Source: G963665925 sp963665925 (GTDB lineage: Bacteria > Bacillota > Clostridia > Peptostreptococcales > Acidaminobacteraceae). From it: DNA of 64,000 nt. Shown piece by piece: positions 16,447 to 25,664 of this stretch. Position 1 is the first letter of the stretch. Each line of letters begins with the position of its first letter. The notes beneath the pieces are model-generated. The model searched no databases, had not been told where the DNA came from, and saw only the letters and a list, made by a program, of their open reading frames with translations. Where the stretch lies: contig OY762511.1 in the NCBI GenBank assembly GCA_963665925.1, positions 992,001 to 1,056,000 of the forward strand, read 5' to 3'. The translations under genes and the position numbers were made by a program.

Positions 16447-17874
16447 ATGGAAAATCCGAAACAAGATTCAATTAGGCAAAATGCACCAAAACTCAAAATG
16501 CCACATACCTACGTTATTCTGTTTTCAATTATCTTAATTGCAGCAATCGCATCATACATAGTCCCAGCTGGTCACTTTGATACAGTATTAAATGAAATTA
16601 CGGGCAAAACTGTTGTTGATCCAAATTCTTTTCAGTATGTTGAACAATCGCCTGTGTCATTCTTTGACATTTTTAAATCCATTCCAAGAGGGATGAAGGC
16701 AGGTGCTTCCATCATTTTCTTTATTTTCATTGTAGGTGGCGCATTTGAAATGCTTACTTCTACAGGAGCAATCGAAGCTGGAATCAATCGTACTGTTAAG
16801 AATCTTTCTGGCAAAGAATCCTTAATGATTCCTGTCTTTGTATTAGTATTTGCTCTAGGTGGTGCAACATTTGGAATGGCCGAAGAAACACTTATTTTTG
16901 TACCGATTGGTATTATGCTTTCAAGAAAGATGGGCTATGATGCGCTTGTTGGAACGGGGATGGTTACACTTGGCGCTGCTGTTGGATTCAACTCTGGATT
17001 CCTCAATCCTTTCACAGTCGGTGTCGCACAAGGTATCGCTGAACTGCCTCTTTTTTCAGGTATAGCACTCAGAATTACAGCTTATGTAGTATTTTATAGT
17101 ATCACTGTGTTTTTCTTAATGCGCTATGCAAAAAAAGTAAAATATAATCCTGAATTGAGTTTAGTTTCTGAACTTGAAATGGAAGAAAACAGCCATCACA
17201 CACAGATTTCTCAATTACGAGACATGACATCCCGTGATGGACTTGTATTAGCCGTCTTGCTTGGTGGTCTTATCACTATTGCTTATGGTGTCATGAAGTT
17301 TGGATGGTATATAACAGAAATCGCTGCTGCATTTATTATTATCGGTATACTCGGCGGCTTAATTGGCGGTAGCAAACCTAGTGAACTGGCCTCTGATTTT
17401 GTTAAAGGCGCAAAAGGGCTTGTATTTGGCGCACTTGTTGTAGGCGTTGCACGTGGTATTTTAGTCGTGTTACAAGATGGACAGATAATAGATACAATGA
17501 TTTACTCCCTCAGTGGCTTAATAAAGACGCTTCCAAGCAGTATTACTTCCATTGGTATGTTCATTACTCAAGTCATCATCAACTTCTTCATTCCATCGGG
17601 CAGCGGTCAAGCAGCAGCAACAATGCCTATCATGGTTCCTCTCTCAGACATTGTTGGCGTTACACGACAAACCGCCGTTCTGGCTTATCAGTTTGGAGAT
17701 GGATTTACAAATTCAATCATTCCAACATCATCAGTCTTGATGGCATACCTATCTATAGCAAATATCCCTTACAATAAATGGGTTCGATTTGTTTACCCAC
17801 TTATTTTCGCGTGGGTTATTGCGGGTTGTACATTTATAATATTTGCAAATGCTACAAATTATGGACCTTTTTAG
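16447..17874 (+). CDS. YfcC-family carrier (DcuC/C4-dicarboxylate-carrier-like membrane protein)
   Basis: This 475-residue protein has about 12 membrane segments and YfcC-family features: MPHTYVILFSIILIAAIASYIVPAG near the N-terminus, GAAVGFNSGFLNPFTVGVAQGIAELP, and a late INFFIPSGSGQAAATMP motif followed by DGFTNSIIPTSS. The family is presumed to carry anionic organic acids, peptides or arginine-related compounds. The start is the ATG at 16447, preceded by AAGGGGGAAGTA; an upstream in-frame ATG lies inside the leader. The M20 hydrolase gene follows 14 bases later, so the pair probably imports and hydrolyses an N-acyl or peptide-like compound (inference). Confidence 0.88.
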   Translation: MENPKQDSIRQNAPKLKMPHTYVILFSIILIAAIASYIVPAGHFDTVLNEITGKTVVDPNSFQYVEQSPVSFFDIFKSIPRGMKAGASIIFFIFIVGGAFEMLTSTGAIEAGINRTVKNLSGKESLMIPVFVLVFALGGATFGMAEETLIFVPIGIMLSRKMGYDALVGTGMVTLGAAVGFNSGFLNPFTVGVAQGIAELPLFSGIALRITAYVVFYSITVFFLMRYAKKVKYNPELSLVSELEMEENSHHTQISQLRDMTSRDGLVLAVLLGGLITIAYGVMKFGWYITEIAAAFIIIGILGGLIGGSKPSELASDFVKGAKGLVFGALVVGVARGILVVLQDGQIIDTMIYSLSGLIKTLPSSITSIGMFITQVIINFFIPSGSGQAAATMPIMVPLSDIVGVTRQTAVLAYQFGDGFTNSIIPTSSVLMAYLSIANIPYNKWVRFVYPLIFAWVIAGCTFIIFANATNYGPF

Positions 17875-17888
17875 ACTGGAGAAGTACA

Positions 17889-19061
17889 GTGAATACTCAT
17901 AACAAAACCGAACTACATGAAGCACTTATACATCTAAGCAAAAATATTCACAAGACTCCCGAACTTGGATTCAATGAATATTTTGCAGCAAAATGCCATG
18001 TCGATCTTTTAAAAAAATACGATTTTAAAGTATCAGAAAATTATTTAAACTGTGAAACCGCTTTTCGTGCTGAGTTTTCCAACGGTGACGGTCCAACAAT
18101 TGCGTTTATGTCTGAATACGATGCACTCCCCGAAATTGGTCACGCATGTGGACACAACTTGATTGGTATGGTAAGTACAGGCGCGGCCATAGAACTTTCT
18201 AGTGAAATGAAAAAAAACAGTATTTCTGGAAAAATCATCGTTTTCGGCACACCAGCAGAAGAAACAAGTGGATTTAAAGTTAATTTATCCGCAAGTGACG
18301 CATTGGACAACATTGATATTTGTATGATGGCACATCCTGCCGATGATAATTATCCAAGCGGAACATCGCTTGCGCTGGATGCGATTGAATTTGAATTTGA
18401 GGGAAAGTCAGCTCATGCTGCAAGCGCACCAGAGAAAGGCATCAATGCACTTGATGGAGTCATTAATACCTTCAATAACATTAATGCTTTGCGTCAGCAG
18501 ACTACTCCAGACACACGCATTCATGGAATAATATGCAACGGTGGCATCGTCCCGAATATCATTCCAGAATATGCAAGAGCAAGATTCTATGCACGCTCAA
18601 ACCACAGGCGAGAACTCTCGAATCTCACTAGCCGTATTATTCAATGTGCCCAAGCTGGAGCACTCGCATCCGGTACCAAACTGAAGTACAATCATTTTGA
18701 AGCTTCTTATGATGAACTACTTACAAATCAAACACTTTCTAGTTTATATTGTAAAAGTGCAGTTCAATATGGCCTGACATTCAGTCCCATACCTAGAGAA
18801 TCATACGGTTCACTCGATATGGGCAACGTGAGTCACAAAGTACCAACCATCCATCCCTATTTCAAAATAGTTGAAAGCGGCATAGCAGCACATACACCGG
18901 AATTTGAACGTGCTTCTGGAACAGAAAATGCTCATACCACAGCATTTAAAGTAATTTCTACATTTGTTACACTCTCCTGTGAGTACTTAAGGAGTCCTGT
19001 TCTTCAAAAAAGCATTTCTGAAGAATTTGAAATGCTCCGTAGAACTGTTTTATCAGACTAA
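17889..19061 (+). CDS. M20-family amidohydrolase (AbgB/p-aminobenzoyl-glutamate hydrolase-like)
   Basis: This 390-residue protein matches M20 metallopeptidases of the amidohydrolase branch: HKTPELGFNEY at the N-terminus, FMSEYDALPEIGHACGHNLIG with metal ligands, and FGTPAEETSGFK with the catalytic Glu. The dimerisation domain has SAHAASAPEKGINALDG. It should hydrolyse an N-acyl amino acid or aryl-amide in the cytoplasm. The start is a GTG at 17889 with GGAGAAG before it; a longer frame reaching back to 17778 lies inside the upstream carrier gene. It is co-transcribed with the carrier. Confidence 0.9.
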   Translation: MNTHNKTELHEALIHLSKNIHKTPELGFNEYFAAKCHVDLLKKYDFKVSENYLNCETAFRAEFSNGDGPTIAFMSEYDALPEIGHACGHNLIGMVSTGAAIELSSEMKKNSISGKIIVFGTPAEETSGFKVNLSASDALDNIDICMMAHPADDNYPSGTSLALDAIEFEFEGKSAHAASAPEKGINALDGVINTFNNINALRQQTTPDTRIHGIICNGGIVPNIIPEYARARFYARSNHRRELSNLTSRIIQCAQAGALASGTKLKYNHFEASYDELLTNQTLSSLYCKSAVQYGLTFSPIPRESYGSLDMGNVSHKVPTIHPYFKIVESGIAAHTPEFERASGTENAHTTAFKVISTFVTLSCEYLRSPVLQKSISEEFEMLRRTVLSD

Positions 19062-19116
19062 ACACACTCTGAGTTCAACTTTGATTTTTCAGAACGTGCA
19101 GTTCAAGTCGTATGAT

Positions 19117-19174
19117 AAAAGAGAGACCCGTCTATTTCGAATTTTACATTCGAATAGGCAGGTCTCTCTTTTTC
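19117..19174. terminator. Bidirectional terminator
   Basis: AAAAGAGAGACC (19117-19128) pairs with GGTCTCTCTTTT (19161-19172), with an inner TCTATTTCGA/TCGAATAG stem. T residues follow on the plus strand and A residues precede it. It ends the M20 operon and the converging aminotransferase operon. Confidence 0.88.
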
Positions 19175-19200
19175 GTGTATTTCTTTGTCATTTCTCTATC

Positions 19201-20571
19201 TTAAGACACCTTGGAACATATATCTGTGACGCGCATTTCATCCAGGATTTCTTCTAGGATATCCATGGCGCATTCCACTTGTGCATCCGTCGTTACGAGT
19301 GGTGGCAGGAAACGCAGTACATTTCCGTAAAGGCCTGCGCTGATGACAATCAGACCTTTTTGAAGCGCTTTCTCAATGACTTCCTTCACAATATCCGGGT
19401 CTGGTGTCTTTGAAGCGCGGTCCTTTACAAACTCAACCGCCAGCATTGCACCAAGTCCACGTACGTCTCCTATGCAGGCATGCTTTTCAGCCATCTTGCT
19501 GAATCTGGATGTGATAAGCTCACCAATTTCAAGGGCTCTTTGCGCTAAATTCTGGTCTTCCAACTTGCTCAGAACCGCTAGACCTGCGGCACATGCAAGG
19601 GGTGCACCACCATAGGTTCCGCCGATTTCTCCAGACTGTACCGAGTCCATGATCTCCTGTTTTCCGACTACGGCACTGATTGGCATGCCGGCTGCGATGG
19701 ATTTTGACATGGTGATCAAATCCGGTTCAATATCATAGACTGAACATGCAAAGAGTTTTCCCGTTCTCGCAAAGCCCGACTGGATTTCATCCATAATAAA
19801 GACAATGTTGTTGGCCTTGCATATGGCCTGCAGCTTTCTCAGGTATGCTTCTGGTAGGGGGATGAATCCGCCCTCACCCTGCACAGGCTCAACAATGAGT
19901 GCTGCAATCTGTTCTGCTGGAACTACAGTATTTAGAAGTGTTTCCAACTGATTGGCACAGGCCTGCTGACAAGCGCCGTCTGCTGCCTTATCCTCACATC
20001 TGTAGCAGTAGGCTGATGGAATTTTGTAGGTATCATTCATGAAGGGCCCAAAGCCATGCTTATAAGGTTTCTCCTTGCTGGTCAAGGTCATTGCCATAAA
20101 TGTTCTTCCATGAAATGAGCAGTCTAGCGATACGACACCAGATTTCCCTGTGTACTTACGCGCCAGTTTGATTGCATTTTCAACGGCTTCGGCGCCGCTG
20201 TTGGCAAACATGGCTTTTTTAGGTGTTGTGCCTGGAACACGTTCAATCAGTTTTTCAGCAAGCTCTACATAAGGCTCATAGAGTGTAATGTGAAAACAGG
20301 GGTGAATCAGCTTCTCAGCCTGTTCTGTAATAGCCTTGATAACACCCGGATCGTTGTGCCCAGCATTCTGCACGCCAATCCCCGCCGCGAAATCCAGAAA
20401 TACATTGCCGTCTATATCTTTAATCAGTGCGTCCCTCGCTTCTAGGGCACAGATTTGCGTTGAATTTCCAACACCACTGGACACTGCTTTCATGCGTCTC
20501 GCATATACTTCCTGCGATTTGGGTCCTGGCACTGTTTTTGTCACTATTTTTGGTAACTGGTCATTCATCAT
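19201..20571 (-). CDS. Class III omega-amino-acid aminotransferase (4-aminobutyrate aminotransferase-like)
   Basis: This 456-residue PLP enzyme shows DFAAGIGVQNAGHNDP, FANSGAEAVENAIKLARKYTGK, FHGRTFMAMTLTSK and FIMDEIQSGFARTGK. The PLP lysine is in TMSKSIAAGMP (near residue 288). An insertion near residue 187 holds four Cys (CYRC and CQQAC), as seen in some bacterial and archaeal GABA aminotransferases; metal binding is possible. The start is the ATG at 20571, where AGAAGGAG lies eight bases upstream; an ATG at 20598 lies before that site. The gene directly follows the APC permease gene. With the permease and iron-dependent dehydrogenase it would deaminate GABA or 5-aminovalerate to a semialdehyde (inference). 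Confidence 0.9.
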   Translation of the reverse strand: MMNDQLPKIVTKTVPGPKSQEVYARRMKAVSSGVGNSTQICALEARDALIKDIDGNVFLDFAAGIGVQNAGHNDPGVIKAITEQAEKLIHPCFHITLYEPYVELAEKLIERVPGTTPKKAMFANSGAEAVENAIKLARKYTGKSGVVSLDCSFHGRTFMAMTLTSKEKPYKHGFGPFMNDTYKIPSAYCYRCEDKAADGACQQACANQLETLLNTVVPAEQIAALIVEPVQGEGGFIPLPEAYLRKLQAICKANNIVFIMDEIQSGFARTGKLFACSVYDIEPDLITMSKSIAAGMPISAVVGKQEIMDSVQSGEIGGTYGGAPLACAAGLAVLSKLEDQNLAQRALEIGELITSRFSKMAEKHACIGDVRGLGAMLAVEFVKDRASKTPDPDIVKEVIEKALQKGLIVISAGLYGNVLRFLPPLVTTDAQVECAMDILEEILDEMRVTDICSKVS

Positions 20572-20598
20572 AAAGCCCACTCCTTCTAACTTTTTCAT

Positions 20599-22020
20599 CT
20601 ATTCTTCAATAAGTACACCGTTTTCGCTTACATCACTGGTTTCAAGGCTGTAATCATGTGCCTTAGACTTGTGTGCAAATGCAAGGAATACACCGCCCAG
20701 AACAAACCATCCGATGACGATTGCCCACTCATATGGCCAAACAAGTGCCGCTGGTGTACCTGGAAGATACAGTGTTGCCATAGCGCCTGCAAGGACTGCT
20801 GCAATCACACCCACTGTTTTCCCATACTTGACCTTATATGGTCTTGGCATATTTGGCTCTTTTCTTCGAAGTGCCAGAAAGGAAAGTGCTACCAGGAAGT
20901 AGGAAATGACAATGGTGAATCCACCTGCGTCTACCAGCCAAACAAGCATTTTTCTTCCAAGGAATGGTGCCGCTGATGAAAGTGCACCGATGAGAAATAC
21001 CGCATTGTAAGGTGTCTTGTATTTAGGGTGCAGCTTTGCCAGAAATGCTGGAAGCATGCCTGATTCCGCCATGGAGTAAATGGCGCGGCTGCCGCCGACA
21101 AAGAATGAATTCCAGCTTGTCAGAATGCCGCCGATTCCTGCCAGTACCATGAGGTTTGAAGCCAGTGTACTGCCGCCGAATACTGCTTTCATTGCATCTG
21201 GTGTTACAAGTGATGACGCTTCCAGAAGAGATGCGTCTGCTGCTCTTGAGACAGCGAAAATGATCATTATGTACCATGCGATTGCCATGACAACCGACAC
21301 GATAATCAGTTTACCGATTACTTTAAAGGGCAGGTTGATTTCCTCTGCAGCCTGTGGGATGACATCAAAGCCAACAAACATGAAAGGTGTCATGACCATG
21401 ACCGCAAATATTCCTTCAGCGCCTGTTGTAAAGAGCGGCTGAACATTGGCAGCCGAACCATTTGCGACAGAACCGCCAAAGAAGAGAAGACCCACACATG
21501 CAATAACAACTGTGAGCACACCCTGCATGACTGCCGCTGGTTTAATGCCAATATAATTGACGATGGTAATGGCAATTGAGCTGATCACACCCAGCATAAC
21601 CCAAGTCATGTAGACATCGTAGCCGGCGATATTGTACATAAAACCCTGTATATAAGACGGGAACAGGTACTCTACAACCGTTGGAAAGGCAACTGCTTCA
21701 AAGGATACAACAGAAACATATCCCAGTATGATGGACCAGGTACATATGAAGGATGCCTTGTACCCCAGACCTCTATAGCTAAAAACGTGTTCACCGCCAC
21801 ACTGTGGCATGGCTGATGTCAGCTCCGCATAAGTCAGACCTACAAATACAACAAGTACGCCGCCTAAGGCAAATGCAATCATTGCACCCAGTGCACCTGC
21901 TGTTTTAATCCATTCACCTGACATTACGATCCATCCCCAACCGATCATAGCGCCAAATGCCAGTGCAAGAACATCCTTCCTTGATAAGACCCTTGAAAAA
22001 TTGCTGGTATCGTTATTCAT
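20599..22020 (-). CDS. APC-superfamily amino acid permease
   Basis: This 473-residue protein has about 12 membrane segments and the APC N-terminal motif (LALAFGAMIGWGWIVMSGEW). VGLTYAELTSAMPQCGGEHVFSYRGLGYKASF is also typical of the family. It would import the amino acid used by the aminotransferase encoded immediately downstream; the permease stop and the aminotransferase ribosome binding site are within about 20 bases. The start at 22020 follows GAGGAGGGCAAG. The substrate, possibly GABA or a related omega-amino acid, is inferred from neighbours only. Confidence 0.9.
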   Translation of the reverse strand: MNNDTSNFSRVLSRKDVLALAFGAMIGWGWIVMSGEWIKTAGALGAMIAFALGGVLVVFVGLTYAELTSAMPQCGGEHVFSYRGLGYKASFICTWSIILGYVSVVSFEAVAFPTVVEYLFPSYIQGFMYNIAGYDVYMTWVMLGVISSIAITIVNYIGIKPAAVMQGVLTVVIACVGLLFFGGSVANGSAANVQPLFTTGAEGIFAVMVMTPFMFVGFDVIPQAAEEINLPFKVIGKLIIVSVVMAIAWYIMIIFAVSRAADASLLEASSLVTPDAMKAVFGGSTLASNLMVLAGIGGILTSWNSFFVGGSRAIYSMAESGMLPAFLAKLHPKYKTPYNAVFLIGALSSAAPFLGRKMLVWLVDAGGFTIVISYFLVALSFLALRRKEPNMPRPYKVKYGKTVGVIAAVLAGAMATLYLPGTPAALVWPYEWAIVIGWFVLGGVFLAFAHKSKAHDYSLETSDVSENGVLIEE

Positions 22021-22059
22021 CTTGCCCTCCTCTTCAAATCCCTACCTTATGAGTGCGTC

Positions 22060-23211
22060 CTACATACTTACTGAAAAAAGTTTATAAATATCTTCCTGCT
22101 GTGCTTCTACAGGGTTGTTCATGATTCCGGGCTGGCTGACCTTGATCGTATTTTCTGTCATCCAGTCAAGCATGTGCTCCTTAACACCTAAATCCGTCAG
22201 ATTGATATTGAGCTTCAAGTCTTTACGAAGCTGGTCTACCACCTCTATGGCCTTACCGGCAGCGGCATCTGTACTCAGTCCATCTACAGACGCACCCATT
22301 GCCTGTGCGATTTTAGTATATTTGTCTTTGCGTGCATCCAGATTGAACTGCATAAAGGCAGGCATTAGAGCTGCCAGGCCTTGTCCATGGGTTACATTCA
22401 GCAATCCGCTGAGCGGATGCTCCATCCCATGCGCAAGGGCTACACCTGCCATGTCAATGACCATGCCCCCTAGGGTATTTCCCAGGCAAAGCGGTTCCCA
22501 CGAAGCGACATCGGAGGGATCATGATAAACCTTGACCACGCTTTCCGATATAAGTCGTATGCCTTCAAGGGCAAGCATTTCGCTCAGCGGATTGGCCTGA
22601 TTGGAAACATAAGCTTCAATGCAGTGGCAAAGTGCGTCAAAACCTGTTGATGCGATGATTCTTGGCGGCAGCGTGGTCATGAGTTCAGGGTCAATGATGG
22701 ATACCACTGGGTAAAGACAGGTTTTCTTAAGACCCTTTTTATCTTTGGTTTCCGGATCTGTCAGTACGGCGATACTGTCTCCTTCACTGCCTGTACCTGC
22801 TGTTGTTGTCGCCAATATGACTGGAAGTGCCTCTTCACCATGCTTGCCGTAAACATACTCCATGATAGGCCCTGTATTGACCGCACTGAAGGCGATGGCT
22901 TTGGCACAGTCCATTGAGCTCCCGCCGCCCAGGCCTATGATCACATCGCATCCTTCATGCTTTGCAAGCGCCGTACCTTCATCTACCTCTGAAACGGTTG
23001 GATTGGCTGGTACCTTATCAAAGACAGTCGTCAAAATCCCTTCCGATGCAAGCAGGTCTATGACTCTTTTCAGCAAACCGGTTCTCTTCGTACTGCTGCG
23101 TCCTGTGACGATGAGTGCATGCTTTCCATATTTTTTCGTCTGGGCACCAATCTGATTAATAGAACCTGGACCGAAAATGAGGTTTACTGGCAAGTTAAAA
23201 TTGAAATTCAT
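22060..23211 (-). CDS. Iron-dependent (type III) alcohol dehydrogenase
   Basis: This 383-residue enzyme shows the NAD-binding GGGSSMDCAKAIAF motif (near residue 96). The metal ligands are in the regions DALCHCIEAYVS, AHGMEHPLSG and THGQG (Asp and three His). Enzymes of this family reduce aldehydes, including 4-hydroxybutyrate and 5-hydroxyvalerate dehydrogenases of amino-acid fermenters. In this operon it most plausibly reduces the semialdehyde from the aminotransferase to a hydroxy acid, disposing of NADH (inference). The start follows GGAGGCGTCATACT. It is the first gene of a three-gene operon, divergent from pucR. Confidence 0.9.
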   Translation of the reverse strand: MNFNFNLPVNLIFGPGSINQIGAQTKKYGKHALIVTGRSSTKRTGLLKRVIDLLASEGILTTVFDKVPANPTVSEVDEGTALAKHEGCDVIIGLGGGSSMDCAKAIAFSAVNTGPIMEYVYGKHGEEALPVILATTTAGTGSEGDSIAVLTDPETKDKKGLKKTCLYPVVSIIDPELMTTLPPRIIASTGFDALCHCIEAYVSNQANPLSEMLALEGIRLISESVVKVYHDPSDVASWEPLCLGNTLGGMVIDMAGVALAHGMEHPLSGLLNVTHGQGLAALMPAFMQFNLDARKDKYTKIAQAMGASVDGLSTDAAAGKAIEVVDQLRKDLKLNINLTDLGVKEHMLDWMTENTIKVSQPGIMNNPVEAQQEDIYKLFSVSM

Positions 23212-23240
23212 AGTATGACGCCTCCAAGACAGACTTATAC

Positions 23241-23277
23241 AAAAAGAAAAGACCCCGCGTTAAATCAACGTGAGGCC
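23241..23277 (-). promoter_or_regulatory. Terminator-like hairpin in the leader of the iron-dehydrogenase operon
   Basis: On the minus strand an imperfect stem (CCGCGTT/AACGTGAGG region, 23253-23275, one mismatch and one wobble) is followed by TTTTCTTTTT. It lies 30-65 bases before the start codon at 23211. It could act as an attenuator of the operon. Confidence 0.4.
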
Positions 23278-23462
23278 TCATTGCCGAATGTTTTATGTTA
23301 CGTCAAATTTTTCTGTGACGTTTGTTGTAAATATATTAGCATATGGCATATTTTCTGCAATGGATGCGAAGTACAGTTTCTTTTGTGCTGCCAGCACAAG
23401 TGTTGCAATATAATGTGAATATTATATACTATTCATTAATAAAAATACACAGAGGTGATTGC

Positions 23463-24701
23463 GTGTCCATTCAAATTCAAGATGTGCTCAAACTGAATTC
23501 ATTTAAGATGTGCTCTGTCTTGGCAGGCCAACATCATTTAAGTAAAAACGTCAGCTGGGTCTATTTGGCCGAGACTTTTCCAGACATTCACGATACATTT
23601 AAATGGCTGACTGGGCAGGAACTTCTCTTCATCGTCGGATACAGCATCAAGAACAGCACTTACACCTTTCTGGATATGGTGGACCTTGCCTATGAAAAGG
23701 ACCTATCGGGCCTAGTGGTTTTTCTTGGAGACTATATCAGCACCATTCCAGACGAAGTCATCGCGCGGTGCAACGGCTATGGCCTGCCCCTCATCACCCT
23801 GCCGTGGGCGGTCAAATATGTCGATGTTACACAAGAAATCACACGGGCCATCATCAAATCGGAGAGCAGGCAAAAGGCGGTCTTTGACCTGATGGACGCG
23901 GTCATTTTTTCTGAAATCATCGATGCCAACAGCCTCATCAAACGGGCTTACGCCTTTGGCATTGATTTCACCAGGACCCACCGGATTCTTGTAACCGACA
24001 TTGACCAGTTCAACACCTACATCGATCAACACATTGCAAATGACGAGTTTCAAATATTCCAGCTGAAGAGCATTCTCTTTGATACCGTTGTGAGTACCCT
24101 TTCCAGTCATGGCATCCATACTGTCCACATGCAAAAAAGCGACAGCGTCATCTCCCTGATTGAGAGTGCCCGTATTTCAGAACCACTGGTCACAGAAATA
24201 AGCGACGCTGTATCGACTGCACTCTCAAAGTCTTATCCTGGGCTTACGGTGAGTATAGGTCTTGGTTCTGCCTACGATGAAGTCGCGCAGCTGCGACACA
24301 GCTACGATGAAGCTGAGCAGGTTCTCCGCCTGAAATCGACAGGCGTCATTGATCAGGCCGTCTATGCCTATGACGATCTGAATTTCTATACTTTGCTGTG
24401 TCAGATTGAAGACACTGCGCCACTCAGACGTCAATTTCCACACCTTATCAAGCCCATTATGGATTATGACAAGGCTAACAGCTCAGACCTGCTCCACACC
24501 CTGGAGCACTACCTCTACTCCAGTAAGAGCTTGTCACAGACTGCAAAAGAGCTCTTTATTCATAGAAATACCGTCAAGTACAGAATCGACAAGGTGAAAC
24601 AGCTCACCGGTCTTGATTTCAGGAGTATGGAGGTCTGCTTTAACGTACTTTCTGAAATTAAAATCTGTCGCTTTCTCAAGCCCCTGAACAACATGGAGTG
24701 A
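23463..24701 (+). CDS. PucR-family transcriptional regulator
   Basis: This 412-residue regulator has an N-terminal PucR sensory domain (IQIQDVLKLNSF through about residue 125), a central GGDEF-like linker domain, and a C-terminal PucR helix-turn-helix (LFIHRNTVKYRIDKVKQLTGLDF). Such proteins usually activate adjacent catabolic operons in response to the substrate. It is divergent from the dehydrogenase-permease-aminotransferase operon, its likely target. The start is a GTG at 23463 preceded by AGAGGTGATTGC. An ATG 120 bases upstream opens the same frame but lies in the promoter region. Confidence 0.88.
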   Translation: MSIQIQDVLKLNSFKMCSVLAGQHHLSKNVSWVYLAETFPDIHDTFKWLTGQELLFIVGYSIKNSTYTFLDMVDLAYEKDLSGLVVFLGDYISTIPDEVIARCNGYGLPLITLPWAVKYVDVTQEITRAIIKSESRQKAVFDLMDAVIFSEIIDANSLIKRAYAFGIDFTRTHRILVTDIDQFNTYIDQHIANDEFQIFQLKSILFDTVVSTLSSHGIHTVHMQKSDSVISLIESARISEPLVTEISDAVSTALSKSYPGLTVSIGLGSAYDEVAQLRHSYDEAEQVLRLKSTGVIDQAVYAYDDLNFYTLLCQIEDTAPLRRQFPHLIKPIMDYDKANSSDLLHTLEHYLYSSKSLSQTAKELFIHRNTVKYRIDKVKQLTGLDFRSMEVCFNVLSEIKICRFLKPLNNME

Positions 24702-24734
24702 CACAAAAAACAATCCCCCTCTTTACGGGAGCAT

Positions 24735-24758
24735 TGTAGTGACCCCAATAAGTTAGAC
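24735..24758. repeat. Left terminal inverted repeat of the IS3-family element
   Basis: The last 18 bases read GACCCCAATAAGTTAGAC; the right end, reverse complemented, reads GACCCCTAAAAGTTAGAC, two mismatches. The six outermost bases begin TG in both. Confidence 0.88.
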
Positions 24759-24792
24759 TTTATAGCGTAACAGCGAAGCTGTTGCGCTATTT

Positions 24793-25593
24793 TTATGCAG
24801 CTAAAATGTTAAGCCTGTATTCAACAGGACTCATCCAGTTCAGCTTTTCTTTTATTCTTTGCTCATTATAGTACTTTATGTATTCTTCTATTGCTGACTT
24901 CAATTCATCATAACTCTTGTAAATAACACCATAGTACATTTCCTGTTTCATTATGCCAAAGAAGTTCTCCATTACAGAGTTATCATGACAATTTCCTTTG
25001 CGCGACATACTTTGAAATATACGGTGTGATTTAAGTGTGTTTGTGTAGCTTTTCATCTGATATGCCCATCCTTGATCAGAATGGAATATCCGTCTAAATT
25101 TGCAGTCAGATGTCACCTCTATAGCTCTATTTAATGCCTCCATTATGCTTTGAGCAGAAGGGCGTTGTGAAATCCCGTAGCTTATTATTTCGCGGTTTGA
25201 AAGATCCATGAAAGGATCAAAATAGAGTTTTTTAATCACCAAGGAACCCTGAACATTGATCTCATAATACTTAAACTCAGTAGTGTCTGTCGTAATCTTT
25301 TGATGCGTGACATTTGTATCAAATCTACGGCGAATTCTATTCGGAGCAGTTGATCCTACTTTACCTTTGTAAGAAGAGTATTTTCTACTCTTTCTGATAA
25401 ACGAAACCACTTGAATGCCAAGTTTTTGTACTATCCGCTGAACTTTTTTCTTGTTTATGAGAATACCAAGTTTACGTAGTGCACCACAAATTCTACGATA
25501 TCCAAAGTCTTTGTGTTTATTACGGATTTCCAGGATAGCTTCTTCAACCTCCCGATCTGGGTTTTCGCAATCAAATCTCTTTTGCCAGTACAT
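24793..25593 (-). CDS. IS3-family transposase OrfB (DDE integrase core)
   Basis: This 266-residue protein has the HTH_21-like N-terminal region (HKDFGYRRICGALRKLGILINKKKVQRI) and an rve integrase core. The DDE residues are Asp in TTDTTEF, Asp in FHSDQGWAYQ and Glu in NSVMENFFGIMKQE. The reading frame is open upstream of the ATG to an A-rich site (25674-25683) in the end of orfA. A -1 frameshift there would make the OrfAB fusion transposase, as in other IS3 elements. Confidence 0.92.
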   Translation of the reverse strand: MYWQKRFDCENPDREVEEAILEIRNKHKDFGYRRICGALRKLGILINKKKVQRIVQKLGIQVVSFIRKSRKYSSYKGKVGSTAPNRIRRRFDTNVTHQKITTDTTEFKYYEINVQGSLVIKKLYFDPFMDLSNREIISYGISQRPSAQSIMEALNRAIEVTSDCKFRRIFHSDQGWAYQMKSYTNTLKSHRIFQSMSRKGNCHDNSVMENFFGIMKQEMYYGVIYKSYDELKSAIEEYIKYYNEQRIKEKLNWMSPVEYRLNILAA

Positions 25594-25664
25594 ATACGTG
25601 GCTTTTGGAAATCCAGTAAATGCGAGAATGTCTTTTAGTTTGAATTCTCCTCGGAGGCTATGAA

